DNA from: JAVBME01 sp031552765
GTDB lineage: Bacteria > Bacillota > Negativicutes > Acidaminococcales > JAISLQ01
DNA length: 64,000 nucleotides
Direction: 5' to 3'
Assembly: GCA_031552765.1 (NCBI GenBank)
Contig: JAVBME010000023.1
Coordinates: forward strand, 1-64,000
The translations under genes were made by a program, and so were the position numbers. The notes beneath the pieces are model-generated. The model ran no database searches, was not told the origin of the DNA, and worked only from the letters and a program-made list of their open reading frames with translations. Shown piece by piece: positions 8,138 through 17,962 of this stretch. Numbering within the stretch: the first letter of the stretch is position 1; each line of letters starts with the position of its first letter.

Positions 8138-11100
8138 ATGGCAAGGTTTTTTATAGATCGACCAGTTTTTGCTATAGTTTTATCTTTGTTCATAGTCATC
8201 GGCGGCCTTGTATCAATAGCTATACTGCCTATTGCCCAATACCCGCAGATAACCGCGCCGCGCGTTGTTGTCAGCGCCTATTATATAGGCGCTAATGCCG
8301 AGGTTGTCGAGCAGTCGGTGGCGCAGTCTATCGAACCGCAGGTAAACGGCGTAGAAGGCATGCAAGATATGCAGTCTACTTCGGATAATGCCGGTAATTA
8401 TACCCTTAACGTAACTTTTGAACTCGACCGGGACGCCGACATGATGTCGGTACAGGTGCAGAACCGTGTGGCGCAGGCCAACTCCCTACTGCCGTCGGAA
8501 GTAATGTCGGCTGGCGTTACTACCAGCAAAGAATCGGCCGACGTTGCTATGTATTTTTCCCTCTATTCGCCTACGGACGAATATGACAGCCTGTTCTTGA
8601 AAAACTACGCCAGCATCAATATAATCGACGATATCAAACGTATCACCGGTATCGGCGGCGTGCAGGAATACGGCTCCGAATTTGGTATGCGCATCTGGTT
8701 ACAGCCGGATAAAATGGCGCGCCTCGGTGTGACCAGCACTGATGTAGCCAATGCCGTTATGGCGCAAAACGTACAGGCGCCGGCCGGCATTATCGGACAG
8801 TATCCGTCCGCGCCGGGCCAGCAGTTCCAATATTCCGCCCAGGTCAAAGGCCGCCTGGTCAGCCCGCAGGAATTTGAAAATATCATCATCCGGGCGAACA
8901 AGGACGGCTCATACCTTAAGGTGAAAGATGTGGCCAGGGTGGAACTGAGCGCGAAGGACTACTACTTCCTGAGCGATACTAATGGCCACGACAGTGTCGT
9001 TTTCGCTATCAGCCTTACTACCGATGCCAATGCTATGGAAACCATCAGCAAAGTAAACGAGCTGCTGCAAAACGCTTCGAAAAAGTTTCCGCCCGGAGTA
9101 GTATATAAGGTAGTTTCCGATAATACCCTCTTTATAAAAGAGTCCTTGAAAGAAGTAATACATACTTTTTTTGAAGCCCTTATTTTGGTACTAATAGTAG
9201 TATTCATCTTTTTACAAAACTGGCGCGCTACAGTCATACCCATGCTGGCCGTGCCCGTATCTCTCATCGGCACTTTTGCCGCCTTTGTATTATTAGGATT
9301 TAGTATAAATACCCTGACCCTCTTCGCCATGGTTTTAGCTATCGGCCTTGTCGTTGACGACGCCATAGTCGTGGTGGAAGCAGTCGAGCACCATATACAG
9401 CATACCGGCCTTGCGCCGCGAGATGCTACATACCGCGCTATGCGGGAAGTTTCCGGGCCGGTCGTGGCTATCGCCTTCGTTTTGGCGTCGGTATTTATCC
9501 CGGTAGCCTTTTTTGGCGGCACAGTGGGCGTATTATACCAGCAATTTGCTTTGACGATATCCATATCCATGGCGCTCTCGGCGTTTATCGCGCTAACACT
9601 CACTCCGGTATTGTGCAGTATGATGCTCAAATCGGAAGAAGAGAAAAAAGATGCGAAAGAAAGCATCTTGACGAAGTTTTTTATCAAATTCAACATCTGG
9701 TTTGAAAAGACGACCGAAACCTATGGCCATTATGTGGCGAAGTGTATAGATCACTATAAAACCACACTTTGTGGTTTGCTGGCTATAATGATGCTGGCAA
9801 TGGCCTTTATGTACGTATTGCCTTCTTCTTTCGTGCCGGACGAAGACCAGGGCTATTTTATGACGGCGATGATCCTGCCGGAAGCATCTTCGCTAGCTAG
9901 GACGCGCGAGGTAGGAAACGCTTTTGGCGCCAAGGTAGCGAAGATACCGGGTGTGGAAAATGTTATTATCGTTAGCGGCTATGATGTACTCACATCAGCA
10001 TCGAAACCTAACTGCGGCATAGTTATTCTAGGACTTAAACCCTGGGCGGAGAGAAAAAGCTCTGACTTGCAGGTTCAAGGCATAATCAGCAAAGTAATGA
10101 ACATGTCAAGGCAAGAGCCGGAAGCTGTGTTCATGGCGTTCAATGCTCCCGTATTGCCTGGCGCCAGTAATACCGGCGCGCTCAGCCTGTCGCTGATGGA
10201 CAGGGGTGGCGGCACTGTTCAGGATATGTCTGACTTGTCGCAACAATTTATTACTGCGGCCAAAAAACGCCCGGAAGTAGGTTCGATATTTACTACTTTT
10301 AGCGTAAATACGCCAGGTTATCGTTTTGAAGTCGACCGTGACAAATCGGCGGCGCTCGGCGTACCGGTAAATCAGGTATTCAGCGCGTTGCAGACCTTCC
10401 TTGGCGGGCAGCAGGTCAATGACTTTAATCTGTTTGGCCGGACATGGAAAGTTGTCATGCAGGCCGAACCGGAGTTTCGCGCCAATGTAGATACTTTGCG
10501 CTTCTTTTTTGTCAGGAGCGACACAGGTTCAATGGTGCCGCTCAATACATTGGTAAAACCGGCCTCTACCATAGTGGTATCGAGTATCAAACGCTATAAT
10601 GGCCTCCGGGCCTTCCAGATTGGCGGCGACCCGGCTGAGGGATATAGTACCGGGCAGGCGATGACGGCGCTCGAGGAAGTAGCGGCGGAAGTATTGCCTG
10701 ATACCTATACTTATGAATGGTACGGGCAGAGCCGGGATGAAAAAGAGTCCGGCGGGCGTAGCGCCATGGTATTTGGTTTTGCCATACTTTTTGCTTTCCT
10801 CTGCTTGGCGGCGCTTTATGAGAGCTGGTCCATACCTTTTGCTGTTCTGCTGTCCGTGCCTACGGCAGTAATGGGGGCGGCGGGCCTGCAATATATAGCG
10901 GGCCTTGAAAATAATGTTTATATGCAAATAGGGCTGGTCATGCTCATCGGTTTGGCGGCGAAAAACGCCATCTTGATAGTAGAATTTGCCAAACTTAATC
11001 TGGATAATGGCATGAAACCGGCGGAAGCGGCTATTGCCGCCGCTAAGCTGCGCCTCAGGCCGATCCTAATGACATCCTTTGCTTTCATTATCGGCTGTCT

Positions 11101-11275
11101 GCCGCTGGCCTTGGCCGCCGGCGCCGGCGCCGGCGCGCGTAACGCTATGGGCACCGCCGTCGTTGGCGGTATGACGACCGCTACCTTCCTCGGTATTTTC
11201 ATAGTGCCGACTTTATTCGTCGCAATTGAAGGATTGCAAAATTATTTCGGCAAAAAAGAGGAAAATGAACTGTAA
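8138..11275 (+). CDS. RND multidrug efflux transporter, AcrB-like (HAE1 family)
   Basis: A 1045-residue inner-membrane pump of normal AcrB length. Visible family marks: MARFFIDRPVFAIVLSLFIV at the start, the first large periplasmic loop, TM4 with GLVVDDAIVVVEAVEH (the proton-relay double aspartate), the GPVVAIAFVLASVFIPVAFF loop, and the C-terminal GLAAKNAILIVEFAK motif. It exports drugs or hydrophobic compounds using the proton gradient. Ribosome site GAAGGAGG precedes the ATG. No outer-membrane TolC-like gene follows, so the channel must be encoded elsewhere. Confidence 0.95.
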   Translation: MARFFIDRPVFAIVLSLFIVIGGLVSIAILPIAQYPQITAPRVVVSAYYIGANAEVVEQSVAQSIEPQVNGVEGMQDMQSTSDNAGNYTLNVTFELDRDADMMSVQVQNRVAQANSLLPSEVMSAGVTTSKESADVAMYFSLYSPTDEYDSLFLKNYASINIIDDIKRITGIGGVQEYGSEFGMRIWLQPDKMARLGVTSTDVANAVMAQNVQAPAGIIGQYPSAPGQQFQYSAQVKGRLVSPQEFENIIIRANKDGSYLKVKDVARVELSAKDYYFLSDTNGHDSVVFAISLTTDANAMETISKVNELLQNASKKFPPGVVYKVVSDNTLFIKESLKEVIHTFFEALILVLIVVFIFLQNWRATVIPMLAVPVSLIGTFAAFVLLGFSINTLTLFAMVLAIGLVVDDAIVVVEAVEHHIQHTGLAPRDATYRAMREVSGPVVAIAFVLASVFIPVAFFGGTVGVLYQQFALTISISMALSAFIALTLTPVLCSMMLKSEEEKKDAKESILTKFFIKFNIWFEKTTETYGHYVAKCIDHYKTTLCGLLAIMMLAMAFMYVLPSSFVPDEDQGYFMTAMILPEASSLARTREVGNAFGAKVAKIPGVENVIIVSGYDVLTSASKPNCGIVILGLKPWAERKSSDLQVQGIISKVMNMSRQEPEAVFMAFNAPVLPGASNTGALSLSLMDRGGGTVQDMSDLSQQFITAAKKRPEVGSIFTTFSVNTPGYRFEVDRDKSAALGVPVNQVFSALQTFLGGQQVNDFNLFGRTWKVVMQAEPEFRANVDTLRFFFVRSDTGSMVPLNTLVKPASTIVVSSIKRYNGLRAFQIGGDPAEGYSTGQAMTALEEVAAEVLPDTYTYEWYGQSRDEKESGGRSAMVFGFAILFAFLCLAALYESWSIPFAVLLSVPTAVMGAAGLQYIAGLENNVYMQIGLVMLIGLAAKNAILIVEFAKLNLDNGMKPAEAAIAAAKLRLRPILMTSFAFIIGCLPLALAAGAGAGARNAMGTAVVGGMTTATFLGIFIVPTLFVAIEGLQNYFGKKEENEL

Positions 11276-11298
11276 AGTACAATTTCCTGTATAATAAT

Positions 11299-11325
11299 AA
11301 GCGCAAGAATTATCTTGCGCTTTTG
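11299..11325 (+). terminator. Intrinsic terminator after the RND operon
   Basis: AAGCGCAAGA (11299-11308) pairs with TCTTGCGCTT (11313-11322) around ATTA, followed by TTTTG and a further T-rich stretch. Confidence 0.8.
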
Positions 11326-11381
11326 CCCTTTTTAAAAAAATATCTAAGAATTGCCGTCAGTTTTAGTTAAGGAGAATTTTT

Positions 11382-13109
11382 GTGAGCAAGATACTAAACA
11401 GGAAATTTTGCCGCGATCTGTGGTGCCTGACGCGCAGCTACTGGCAATCGGAAGAAAAACGTTGGGCTTTTACCATGCTGATAGCGATAATCGCCCTTAG
11501 CCTTGGCCAGGTATACATGCTGGTGGTGCTCAATAAATGGTATAACGCTTTTTACAGCGCACTGCAGGAATACAGCAGCGAGGCAGTCACTGGCGGGCTC
11601 AAAGAATTTTGCATAATAGCGGCTATCTATGTCACTATAGCGGTATATGCCTATTACTTACAGCAGATACTGCAAATACGCTGGCGTACCTGGATGACGA
11701 AGCAATACCTGGATGAATGGCTTAATGACCGCACCTATTATCTCTTGCAGCTATTTGAAAAAGAGACTGACAACCCGGATCAGCGCATCAGCGACGATAT
11801 CAGGCTGTTTGTCAGTACTACGCTTGGCTTGGTATTGGGGCTGATAAAAAACACAGTGCTGTTTGTTTCTTTTGTCGGCATACTTTGGGGCCTTTCCGGC
11901 CCGCTTGATTTGCAGCCGCTCCTTGGGATCAACGTTGTCATACCAGGCTATATGGTCTGGGCCACTATTATTTACGCTGTGGTCGGCACCTGGCTGACTG
12001 ACCGCATTGGGCGTCCGCTGGTAAAGCTCAACTTCGACCAGCAAAAATACGAGGCTGACTTTCGTTTTAGCATGGTGCGCCTTCGGGAAAACAGCGAAAA
12101 TGTCGCTTTTTATAGAGGAGAAGGCTTTGAAGGCGAAAGCTTTAAAAAACGCTTCGGCATTGTTATAGAGAACCTTTGGAAGATAGTCAGGCGGCAAAAG
12201 CAGGTAGTAGCGCTTACTACAGGCTATTCGCAGATTTCCGTCATTGTCCCCCTGGCGCTCAATATACCGCGCTATCTGAGCCGCCAGATTAACCTTGGCG
12301 GCCTGATGCAAATATCTTCCGCTTTTGGGCGGGTACAGGACGCGCTATCTTTTTTTGTCGATATGTACGTGCAGATTGCGGAATGGCAGGCGGTGGTCGC
12401 CCGTTTGACCATGTTTTCCGGCCATATGGAGCGTATAAAGGAAAACAGCGGCCAGGAAGATGTTTTGCGAGAAAGTGATGCGCAAAAAGACTTACAGGTG
12501 CACGGTCTGACTATCAAACTGCCTAAAGGGGAAAATTTGATAGAAAGCATGGACCTTGCTTTTGAGCCGGGGTCGAGCTGGCTGGTAAAAGGAAAAAGCG
12601 GTCTTGGGAAAAGCACTTTTTTACGTACTTTGGCTGGGATATGGCCTTATGCCCAAGGTAATGTAATATACCCGGCAGGCCATAAGAAAATGTTTTTGCC
12701 ACAGCGTTCTTACCTGCCGCTTGGTAGTTTGCGTGAGGTTTTGCGCTATCCCGGGCATACCGAGCTTGCCGACGAAGAAATAAAAAAAGTTTTGCAACTG
12801 TGCCAGCTGCCCAGGCTGGCTGATTACCTTGACGAAGAAGAAGAGTGGGCGGCCATACTTTCTTTAGGCGAACAGCAAAGAATAGCTTTTGCCAGGGCGC
12901 TTTTGCAAAAACCAGATTGGCTGTTTTTAGATGAAGCCACTTCCGCAATGGACGAAGAGCTGGAAAACGCTATGTACAATTTACTAAAGAAAGAACTTCC
13001 CGAAACTACTCTTGTCAGCGTAGGACACAGGAGCACACTGGAACGCCATCACTCCTGCCGCTTGGAACTTACCGGCGGCGGCGCCTGGCAGAATTTTTCT
13101 ACTGCGTGA
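11382..13109 (+). CDS. ABC transporter permease/ATPase, BacA/SbmA-like (ABC_membrane_2) family
   Basis: A 575-residue fused half-transporter. Residues ~1-330 hold about six membrane segments with the SbmA/BacA-type block (LNKWYNAFYSALQEY, RWRTWMTKQYLDEWL, NPDQRISDDIRLF, SMVRLRENSENVAFYRGE). The C-terminal ATPase has Walker A GKSGLGKST, signature LSLGEQQRIAFARAL and Walker B WLFLDEATSAMDE. Relatives import peptides or cobalamin, or act on very-long-chain lipids; substrate here is unknown. The start is GTG 11382 after AAGGAG. It begins after the RND terminator and so is probably its own unit. Confidence 0.88.
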   Translation: MSKILNRKFCRDLWCLTRSYWQSEEKRWAFTMLIAIIALSLGQVYMLVVLNKWYNAFYSALQEYSSEAVTGGLKEFCIIAAIYVTIAVYAYYLQQILQIRWRTWMTKQYLDEWLNDRTYYLLQLFEKETDNPDQRISDDIRLFVSTTLGLVLGLIKNTVLFVSFVGILWGLSGPLDLQPLLGINVVIPGYMVWATIIYAVVGTWLTDRIGRPLVKLNFDQQKYEADFRFSMVRLRENSENVAFYRGEGFEGESFKKRFGIVIENLWKIVRRQKQVVALTTGYSQISVIVPLALNIPRYLSRQINLGGLMQISSAFGRVQDALSFFVDMYVQIAEWQAVVARLTMFSGHMERIKENSGQEDVLRESDAQKDLQVHGLTIKLPKGENLIESMDLAFEPGSSWLVKGKSGLGKSTFLRTLAGIWPYAQGNVIYPAGHKKMFLPQRSYLPLGSLREVLRYPGHTELADEEIKKVLQLCQLPRLADYLDEEEEWAAILSLGEQQRIAFARALLQKPDWLFLDEATSAMDEELENAMYNLLKKELPETTLVSVGHRSTLERHHSCRLELTGGGAWQNFSTA

Positions 13110-13153
13110 TTTTTGCATTATATTGTTAGGGTGTATATTTTGAGGTGATTAGA

Positions 13154-14866
13154 ATGGAACTGCAAAAATTATTTGGCTTATTGCCAATGCCTGTAGCAAT
13201 TTGCGATACAAAAAACAAAGAAGTACTGTTTATGAATACTGCCGCTAAATCATTATTGTTGATAGATAATCTATCTGCACGGAGTTTTGCCGATGTTTTC
13301 CGCTGCCAGAGCGGAAAAGAAGGCGACTGGTTTTTGGGCAGCATAGTGGAACACGGCTTTTTACGGGACTTCCCGCTGACAGTAAAAAATATTTCGGGCG
13401 AAGAAAAAGGAATCGTTATAAGAGGCTCGCTCATTGAATTGTCCGGTAAAAAATTTATTGCCGTATATTTTGAAGAAGATAAGAAAAATAGAAACAAAGC
13501 ACAGGATCTAAACCATGTATTGAACAAGATACTCTATATCTCCTCACATACGAAAAATCCCGCCGAAGCCCTGAACCTTATCCTTGAGACGATAGGCCGG
13601 TTTTTAGACGTCAGCCGTACTTATGTTTTTGAAAAAGACCGGGAAGGCAATGCCAGCAATACTTATGAATGGTGCGCCGAAGGGGTAAGCTCGGAGAAAG
13701 AAGCCTTGCAGAGCCTGTCGGAAGACATTTTTGACTGGGAGAATATAACCCAGATAAATGGTATGGCTATGTGTGACGATGTCCGCACATTGGCTGACAA
13801 CGACCGAATGGCTTTGGAGCGTCAAGGAATAAAATCACTGCTTGTTTTCAATTTTTACTCTAAAGGCGAAGAGGTCGGCTTCATCGGCGTCGACGAATGC
13901 CGCGACTACAGGAAATGGAAACACTGGGAGATGCAGCTCCTCGATAATGCTTCCGACATAATGGCAACGCTCATATTGCGCCAGAATGCGGAAAACGCCC
14001 TGGCTAAATCTTATCAAATAATGCGCACGATCATGGACAACATAGACGCCCACGTTTACGTTGCAGATCACAATGAACATAAAGTGCTGTTTGCCAACAA
14101 AAGCCTGAAAGAGCGCCTTGGTTATAAAAATGACGAAGAAATCAAGAGCTTGGATTGTTTGGGTCCTTTGCTAGGAACTGACAGTATGTGTTCTATGGAG
14201 CCACTAGCCGGCCTCCTGGACGAAGAAGGGAATCCCTCCGGTATACTCAGGCGTGAATATTACAATGCCAAATCCGGGCTTTGGTATTATACCACCAGTT
14301 GTGCGATAGAGTGGATAGACGGCAGGCATGTGCAACTGGAAAACCTGGTCGAGTTTACCGAGCGGAAAAAAACAGAACAAGAACTCGAGCACTACGCTTC
14401 GATAGATACTCTGACCGGCATGTACAACCGTGGCTGGGGCAACCGCCTTTTGCGCAAAACCTTGCAGGAAGCAAGGGAAGACTGCCATGTTGTTTCGTTA
14501 TGCTTTCTCGATATCGACGACCTGAAAAAAGTAAATGACCAATATGGGCATATTGAAGGAGACAATATGCTCGTACGTGTGGCGGCAACAATAAGAAAAC
14601 AGGTGCGGGCAAGCGATATCCTATACCGCTGGGGCGGCGACGAATTCATGCTGATCATGCAGCACTGCGCACTGGATAAAGCTGCGGCTATCGTCCAAAG
14701 CATAGTGGACGAACTTAAAAAAGAAGATAAAGAAAGCAACTCGCTTTATCCAACTTCTTTCAGTTACGGGCTGGTAGAAGTGTTGCCGGAAAACCATGAA
14801 TCATTTGATGAGATCATGCAAAAGCTAGATAGCAAGATGTACGAAAATAAAATGCAAAAAGAATGA
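13154..14866 (+). CDS. Diguanylate cyclase with PAS and GAF sensor domains
   Basis: A 570-residue soluble signalling protein. An N-terminal PAS-like region (1-110) is followed by a GAF-like domain (about 125-275, ending EMQLLDNASDIMATLI), a second PAS (about 285-405) and GGDEF (about 415-570). The catalytic loop is RWGGDEF, intact, and RASD five residues before it is a product-binding I-site, so feedback-inhibited c-di-GMP synthesis is expected. No membrane segment is seen. ATG 13154 follows GAGGTGATT; a GTG three codons earlier lies within the ribosome site. Confidence 0.9.
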   Translation: MELQKLFGLLPMPVAICDTKNKEVLFMNTAAKSLLLIDNLSARSFADVFRCQSGKEGDWFLGSIVEHGFLRDFPLTVKNISGEEKGIVIRGSLIELSGKKFIAVYFEEDKKNRNKAQDLNHVLNKILYISSHTKNPAEALNLILETIGRFLDVSRTYVFEKDREGNASNTYEWCAEGVSSEKEALQSLSEDIFDWENITQINGMAMCDDVRTLADNDRMALERQGIKSLLVFNFYSKGEEVGFIGVDECRDYRKWKHWEMQLLDNASDIMATLILRQNAENALAKSYQIMRTIMDNIDAHVYVADHNEHKVLFANKSLKERLGYKNDEEIKSLDCLGPLLGTDSMCSMEPLAGLLDEEGNPSGILRREYYNAKSGLWYYTTSCAIEWIDGRHVQLENLVEFTERKKTEQELEHYASIDTLTGMYNRGWGNRLLRKTLQEAREDCHVVSLCFLDIDDLKKVNDQYGHIEGDNMLVRVAATIRKQVRASDILYRWGGDEFMLIMQHCALDKAAAIVQSIVDELKKEDKESNSLYPTSFSYGLVEVLPENHESFDEIMQKLDSKMYENKMQKE

Positions 14867-14867
14867 G

Positions 14868-14909
14868 GACACAAAAAAACCGACCATTTTGGCCGGTTTT
14901 TTTAGTGTC
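14868..14909. terminator. Bidirectional intrinsic terminator
   Basis: A-run, ACCGACC, loop ATTTT, GGCCGGT, T-run (one mismatch), embedded in outer GACAC/GTGTC arms. It separates the convergent diguanylate cyclase and antiporter genes. Confidence 0.8.
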
Positions 14910-17211
14910 ATAACAAATCGGCTCTGGCCAATTCGCTTACCATGTCTTCTTTTCCTATTATCCATATAATGTCGTCTTTTTGAAATATCAGTGAAATATG
15001 TGGGTTGATCGTCGTATAGACGCCGCGTTCGAGTCCGAGCACCAGGCAGTGCCATTTGTCGCGGATGTTGGAGTCTTTGATGCTCTTGCCCAACAGGCTT
15101 GCTTTGTCGTTTACTATGACAGCATAACAGAGCAGCGGCGATTTTTCATCTTCTATTTCCTGCTGGATGAGAAAATCCCTTAATGTCATATGAGGGGAAA
15201 GTTCTTTAAACCAATTGCTGTTGGCAGACCCGAAAAGTTTAATTTGCGCTTCAGTGCCCAGAATGACCAAAGTGTCGCTGTTTTTGAGATGGACTTTTCC
15301 GCCAGGTATATCGATGTGCTTGCCGCCGCGCAATATCTGTAAAATATTGACGCCCAGTTTTTCACGGAAAGAAAGCTCTTTTAGTGATTTACCGATACAT
15401 TCGCAACCTTCATTCATTTCAAATAAGGATATGTGTAATTCCTGGTCGAGCCAGAATATATTGTTTTCCTCGCCGTTCGATTCAGCTTCTTTTTTCCGTT
15501 CGCGCAGATGTTTTTCATTGAGGTTTATTATGAAACTGGCCTCCAGTTTCAGGTATTGCCCCAGCAGCCAGTCCGAAGAATAGATGATTTTAGCAATAAT
15601 AAGAGTCAAGAGTACTATAATAAGCGGATGCAGCGGTAAAAACCGGAGCAAGACTACAAGTATGAACAAAATGGCGATAATGATACGCAGTAAAAGCAGG
15701 GCCATAAGAGGCAAGCGATTGCTCCTCTTTTTAAACCATAATGTAGAGACCAGCTCCGGCCGGCTGTTCTTATTAAACAAAAGATCTTTCAAAAAAGGCG
15801 ACATAAGTAAAAGAGAAAGGAAGGTCTCCAGCAAAGCGCCAAAAAAACCGGATTTTTTTACAGGCAGGAATTGTTCGTAATTAAAAGAAAGGAAAACTAT
15901 GGCGGTAAGTATTACTGAATGGATGATAAGAGAGGCAAAATATAGTTTTAAAAAATCCCGCCAGTCACGGTCTTTTTTATCGTTAGAAGGGGAGTCTTCC
16001 GTGTATTTGTCAAGGAAATCTTTGGCTTTTTGCGGCATAGAGGTTTGCAGGAAGTTATAGGCGGGGATAGCGCGCCCGACGAAAAACGGTGTGGTAAAAG
16101 TGGATATTACAGATACGGCGACAACTATCGGATAAAGAAATTCGCTGGTTATGCCGAGCCCTTGCCCGAGGCCGGCTATGATAAAAGAAAATTCGCCTAT
16201 CTGCGCCAGGCTAAAACCGCCCTGCATGGAGACTTTCAGCGGCTGACCGGAAAGCAGAAGGCCGACTGTGGAGAAAAACGGCTGCCCGATAACTGTCGCT
16301 AAAAGTACGACAAAGATGGGAAGCGAGTATGTGACCAGTTGGGCAGGCACGACCATCATGCCCACAGAGACGAAGAAAACGGCGCCAAAAAGGTCTTTGA
16401 CCGGTGAGAGCAAGTGTTCGATGCGCTCAGACTCACGCGTGCCCGATAGTATGGAACCGGTGATAAAAGCCCCCAGTGCGGAAGAAAAACCGATATAATT
16501 GGCCAGTACCACCATGCCGAGGCACATACCGAGAGCTACGATGAGCAGAGTTTCGTTGTTCAGGTCTTTTCTCGTATAGCGGAAAAAGAGCGGGATGATA
16601 AATATCCCTAAAACAAACCACAGGACCAAAAAGAAAGAAAGCTTCAAAACGCCCTTGAGCATGTTGAGTTCGGACACCTCGCCGCTGCCGGCCAGGGTGG
16701 CGAGCATTACCATCATGACTATGCCTACGATGTCTTCCACTACCAATATGCCAAAAACCAAATCGGTAAATTTTTGCCCCTTCAGTTTTAAGTCACTGAA
16801 AGCTTTTATGATAATGGTAGTGGAAGACATCGAGATCATACCGCCGAGAAAAATACTGTCCATAGTATTCCAGCCCAGTAGTTTGCCGGCGCTGTAACCG
16901 AGAAACAGCATGCCGGCCAATACGGTTATGGCTGTAATGACTGCGGTATGGCCGACGCTGGCCAGTTTTTTCAGGCTAAATTCCAGGCCCAGGGCAAACA
17001 GCAGAAAGATAATGCCTATTTCAGCCCAAGTCTGTATATTGGTTTTGTCAGAAACAGTAAAGAAAAAGTCAAAGTGCGGTCCGGCCAGAAAGCCTGCGAC
17101 TATATACCCCAGCACTAAAGGCTGCTTGAGTTTTTTGAATATCAGTGTAGTAACGCCCGCCGCTATCAGGATTATTGCTAAGTCGGAAATAAGTTCTGGT
17201 AAATGTGCCAT
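14908..17211 (-). CDS. Cation:proton antiporter, Kef-type (CPA2), with C-terminal TrkA_C-like domains
   Basis: A 767-residue inner-membrane protein. Residues 1-385 form the Na/H-exchanger-like channel domain (QPLVLGYIVAGFLAGPHFDF, SSALGAFITGS, QIGEFSFIIAGLG). A second hydrophobic block (about 420-560) follows, and the C-terminus carries two TrkA_C-type repeats (starting near ISLFEMNEGCECIGKSLKEL and near CYAVIVNDKASLLGKSIKDS). The NAD-binding TrkA_N domain of classic KefB/KefC is absent. It probably exchanges K+ or Na+ for protons. ATG 17211 has GAGGTAC upstream. It stands alone between two terminators. Confidence 0.88.
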   Translation of the reverse strand: MAHLPELISDLAIILIAAGVTTLIFKKLKQPLVLGYIVAGFLAGPHFDFFFTVSDKTNIQTWAEIGIIFLLFALGLEFSLKKLASVGHTAVITAITVLAGMLFLGYSAGKLLGWNTMDSIFLGGMISMSSTTIIIKAFSDLKLKGQKFTDLVFGILVVEDIVGIVMMVMLATLAGSGEVSELNMLKGVLKLSFFLVLWFVLGIFIIPLFFRYTRKDLNNETLLIVALGMCLGMVVLANYIGFSSALGAFITGSILSGTRESERIEHLLSPVKDLFGAVFFVSVGMMVVPAQLVTYSLPIFVVLLATVIGQPFFSTVGLLLSGQPLKVSMQGGFSLAQIGEFSFIIAGLGQGLGITSEFLYPIVVAVSVISTFTTPFFVGRAIPAYNFLQTSMPQKAKDFLDKYTEDSPSNDKKDRDWRDFLKLYFASLIIHSVILTAIVFLSFNYEQFLPVKKSGFFGALLETFLSLLLMSPFLKDLLFNKNSRPELVSTLWFKKRSNRLPLMALLLLRIIIAILFILVVLLRFLPLHPLIIVLLTLIIAKIIYSSDWLLGQYLKLEASFIINLNEKHLRERKKEAESNGEENNIFWLDQELHISLFEMNEGCECIGKSLKELSFREKLGVNILQILRGGKHIDIPGGKVHLKNSDTLVILGTEAQIKLFGSANSNWFKELSPHMTLRDFLIQQEIEDEKSPLLCYAVIVNDKASLLGKSIKDSNIRDKWHCLVLGLERGVYTTINPHISLIFQKDDIIWIIGKEDMVSELARADLL

Positions 17212-17322
17212 TAATGTACCTCGTAGTGTATGTATTTACTTGTATTTTACAATATTAAAGCATGTTTTGTAAAATAAATCGGAACAAAAACCTTGTACAG
17301 CCATGTATACTAGGAGGGTGAA

Positions 17323-17352
17323 ACAAAAAACAGGATAGCATCGCTATCCTGT
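17323..17352 (-). terminator. Intrinsic terminator of the DtxR-family gene
   Basis: ACAGGATAGC (17330-17339) pairs with GCTATCCTGT (17343-17352); on the minus strand the hairpin is followed by a T6 tract. Confidence 0.85.
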
Positions 17353-17362
17353 AACAAAAGTA

Positions 17363-17758
17363 TTATTTTTTCTTTGTCTGGCTGGTGAGAAAGTCGCGCA
17401 TTTTCGAGACGGTTTCGTTGCTCATGGCATGTTCGATGAGGCAGGCTTCTTTTTCTGCGGTTTGCTCAGATACTTTCAGTATATTTAAAAGAAATTCTTT
17501 TATAGTGCGGTGTCTGTTTATTATTTCCCGGGCTTTTTCCCGTCCGTCCTCCGTCAGGTGGATGAGGGAATATTTTTCTTGGGTGGCCAGGTTGGATGCG
17601 GATAAACTTCGCAGAGCCTTGTTTACGCTTGGTTTTGAAACAAGAAGGTGGGTAGCGACGTCTATAGAGCGCACGCCTTTTTGCTCTGTATCCAGAAGGT
17701 ATATGGCTTCGAGATAATCTTCGATAGCAGGGGTCAGTCCATGTTTTTGTTGGTTCAT
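17363..17758 (-). CDS. DtxR/MntR-family metal-dependent transcriptional repressor
   Basis: A 131-residue regulator. A winged helix-turn-helix occupies residues ~8-70 (AIEDYLEAIYLLDTEQKGVR, VSKPSVNKALRSL), followed by the dimerisation/metal domain (LTEDGREKAREIINRHRTIK, EKEACLIEHAMS), where the E-x-x-C-x-x-E-H pattern carries metal ligands. No SH3-like C-terminal domain is present, as in MntR-type proteins. Such proteins repress uptake genes when Fe2+ or Mn2+ is plentiful. ATG is preceded by AAGGAG. It is divergent from corA; a DtxR-like site before feoA at 50429 is a possible target. Confidence 0.85.
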   Translation of the reverse strand: MNQQKHGLTPAIEDYLEAIYLLDTEQKGVRSIDVATHLLVSKPSVNKALRSLSASNLATQEKYSLIHLTEDGREKAREIINRHRTIKEFLLNILKVSEQTAEKEACLIEHAMSNETVSKMRDFLTSQTKKK

Positions 17759-17962
17759 TACAGTGCTCCTTCCCGGAAAGAAGTTTATGCCATTAAATCA
17801 TTATTGTAACTAAGCATTGAATTTGTCAATAGAAAAAATAAAAAAATGGTAAATATAATTAGAGTTTAGTTTTTCGTCTAATAATAAGCAGGTTTTTTTT
17901 GCGCAAAATAGAAATAAACACATAGTATCAATATTTTACAAAATTCGGAGGACATGACCGCC

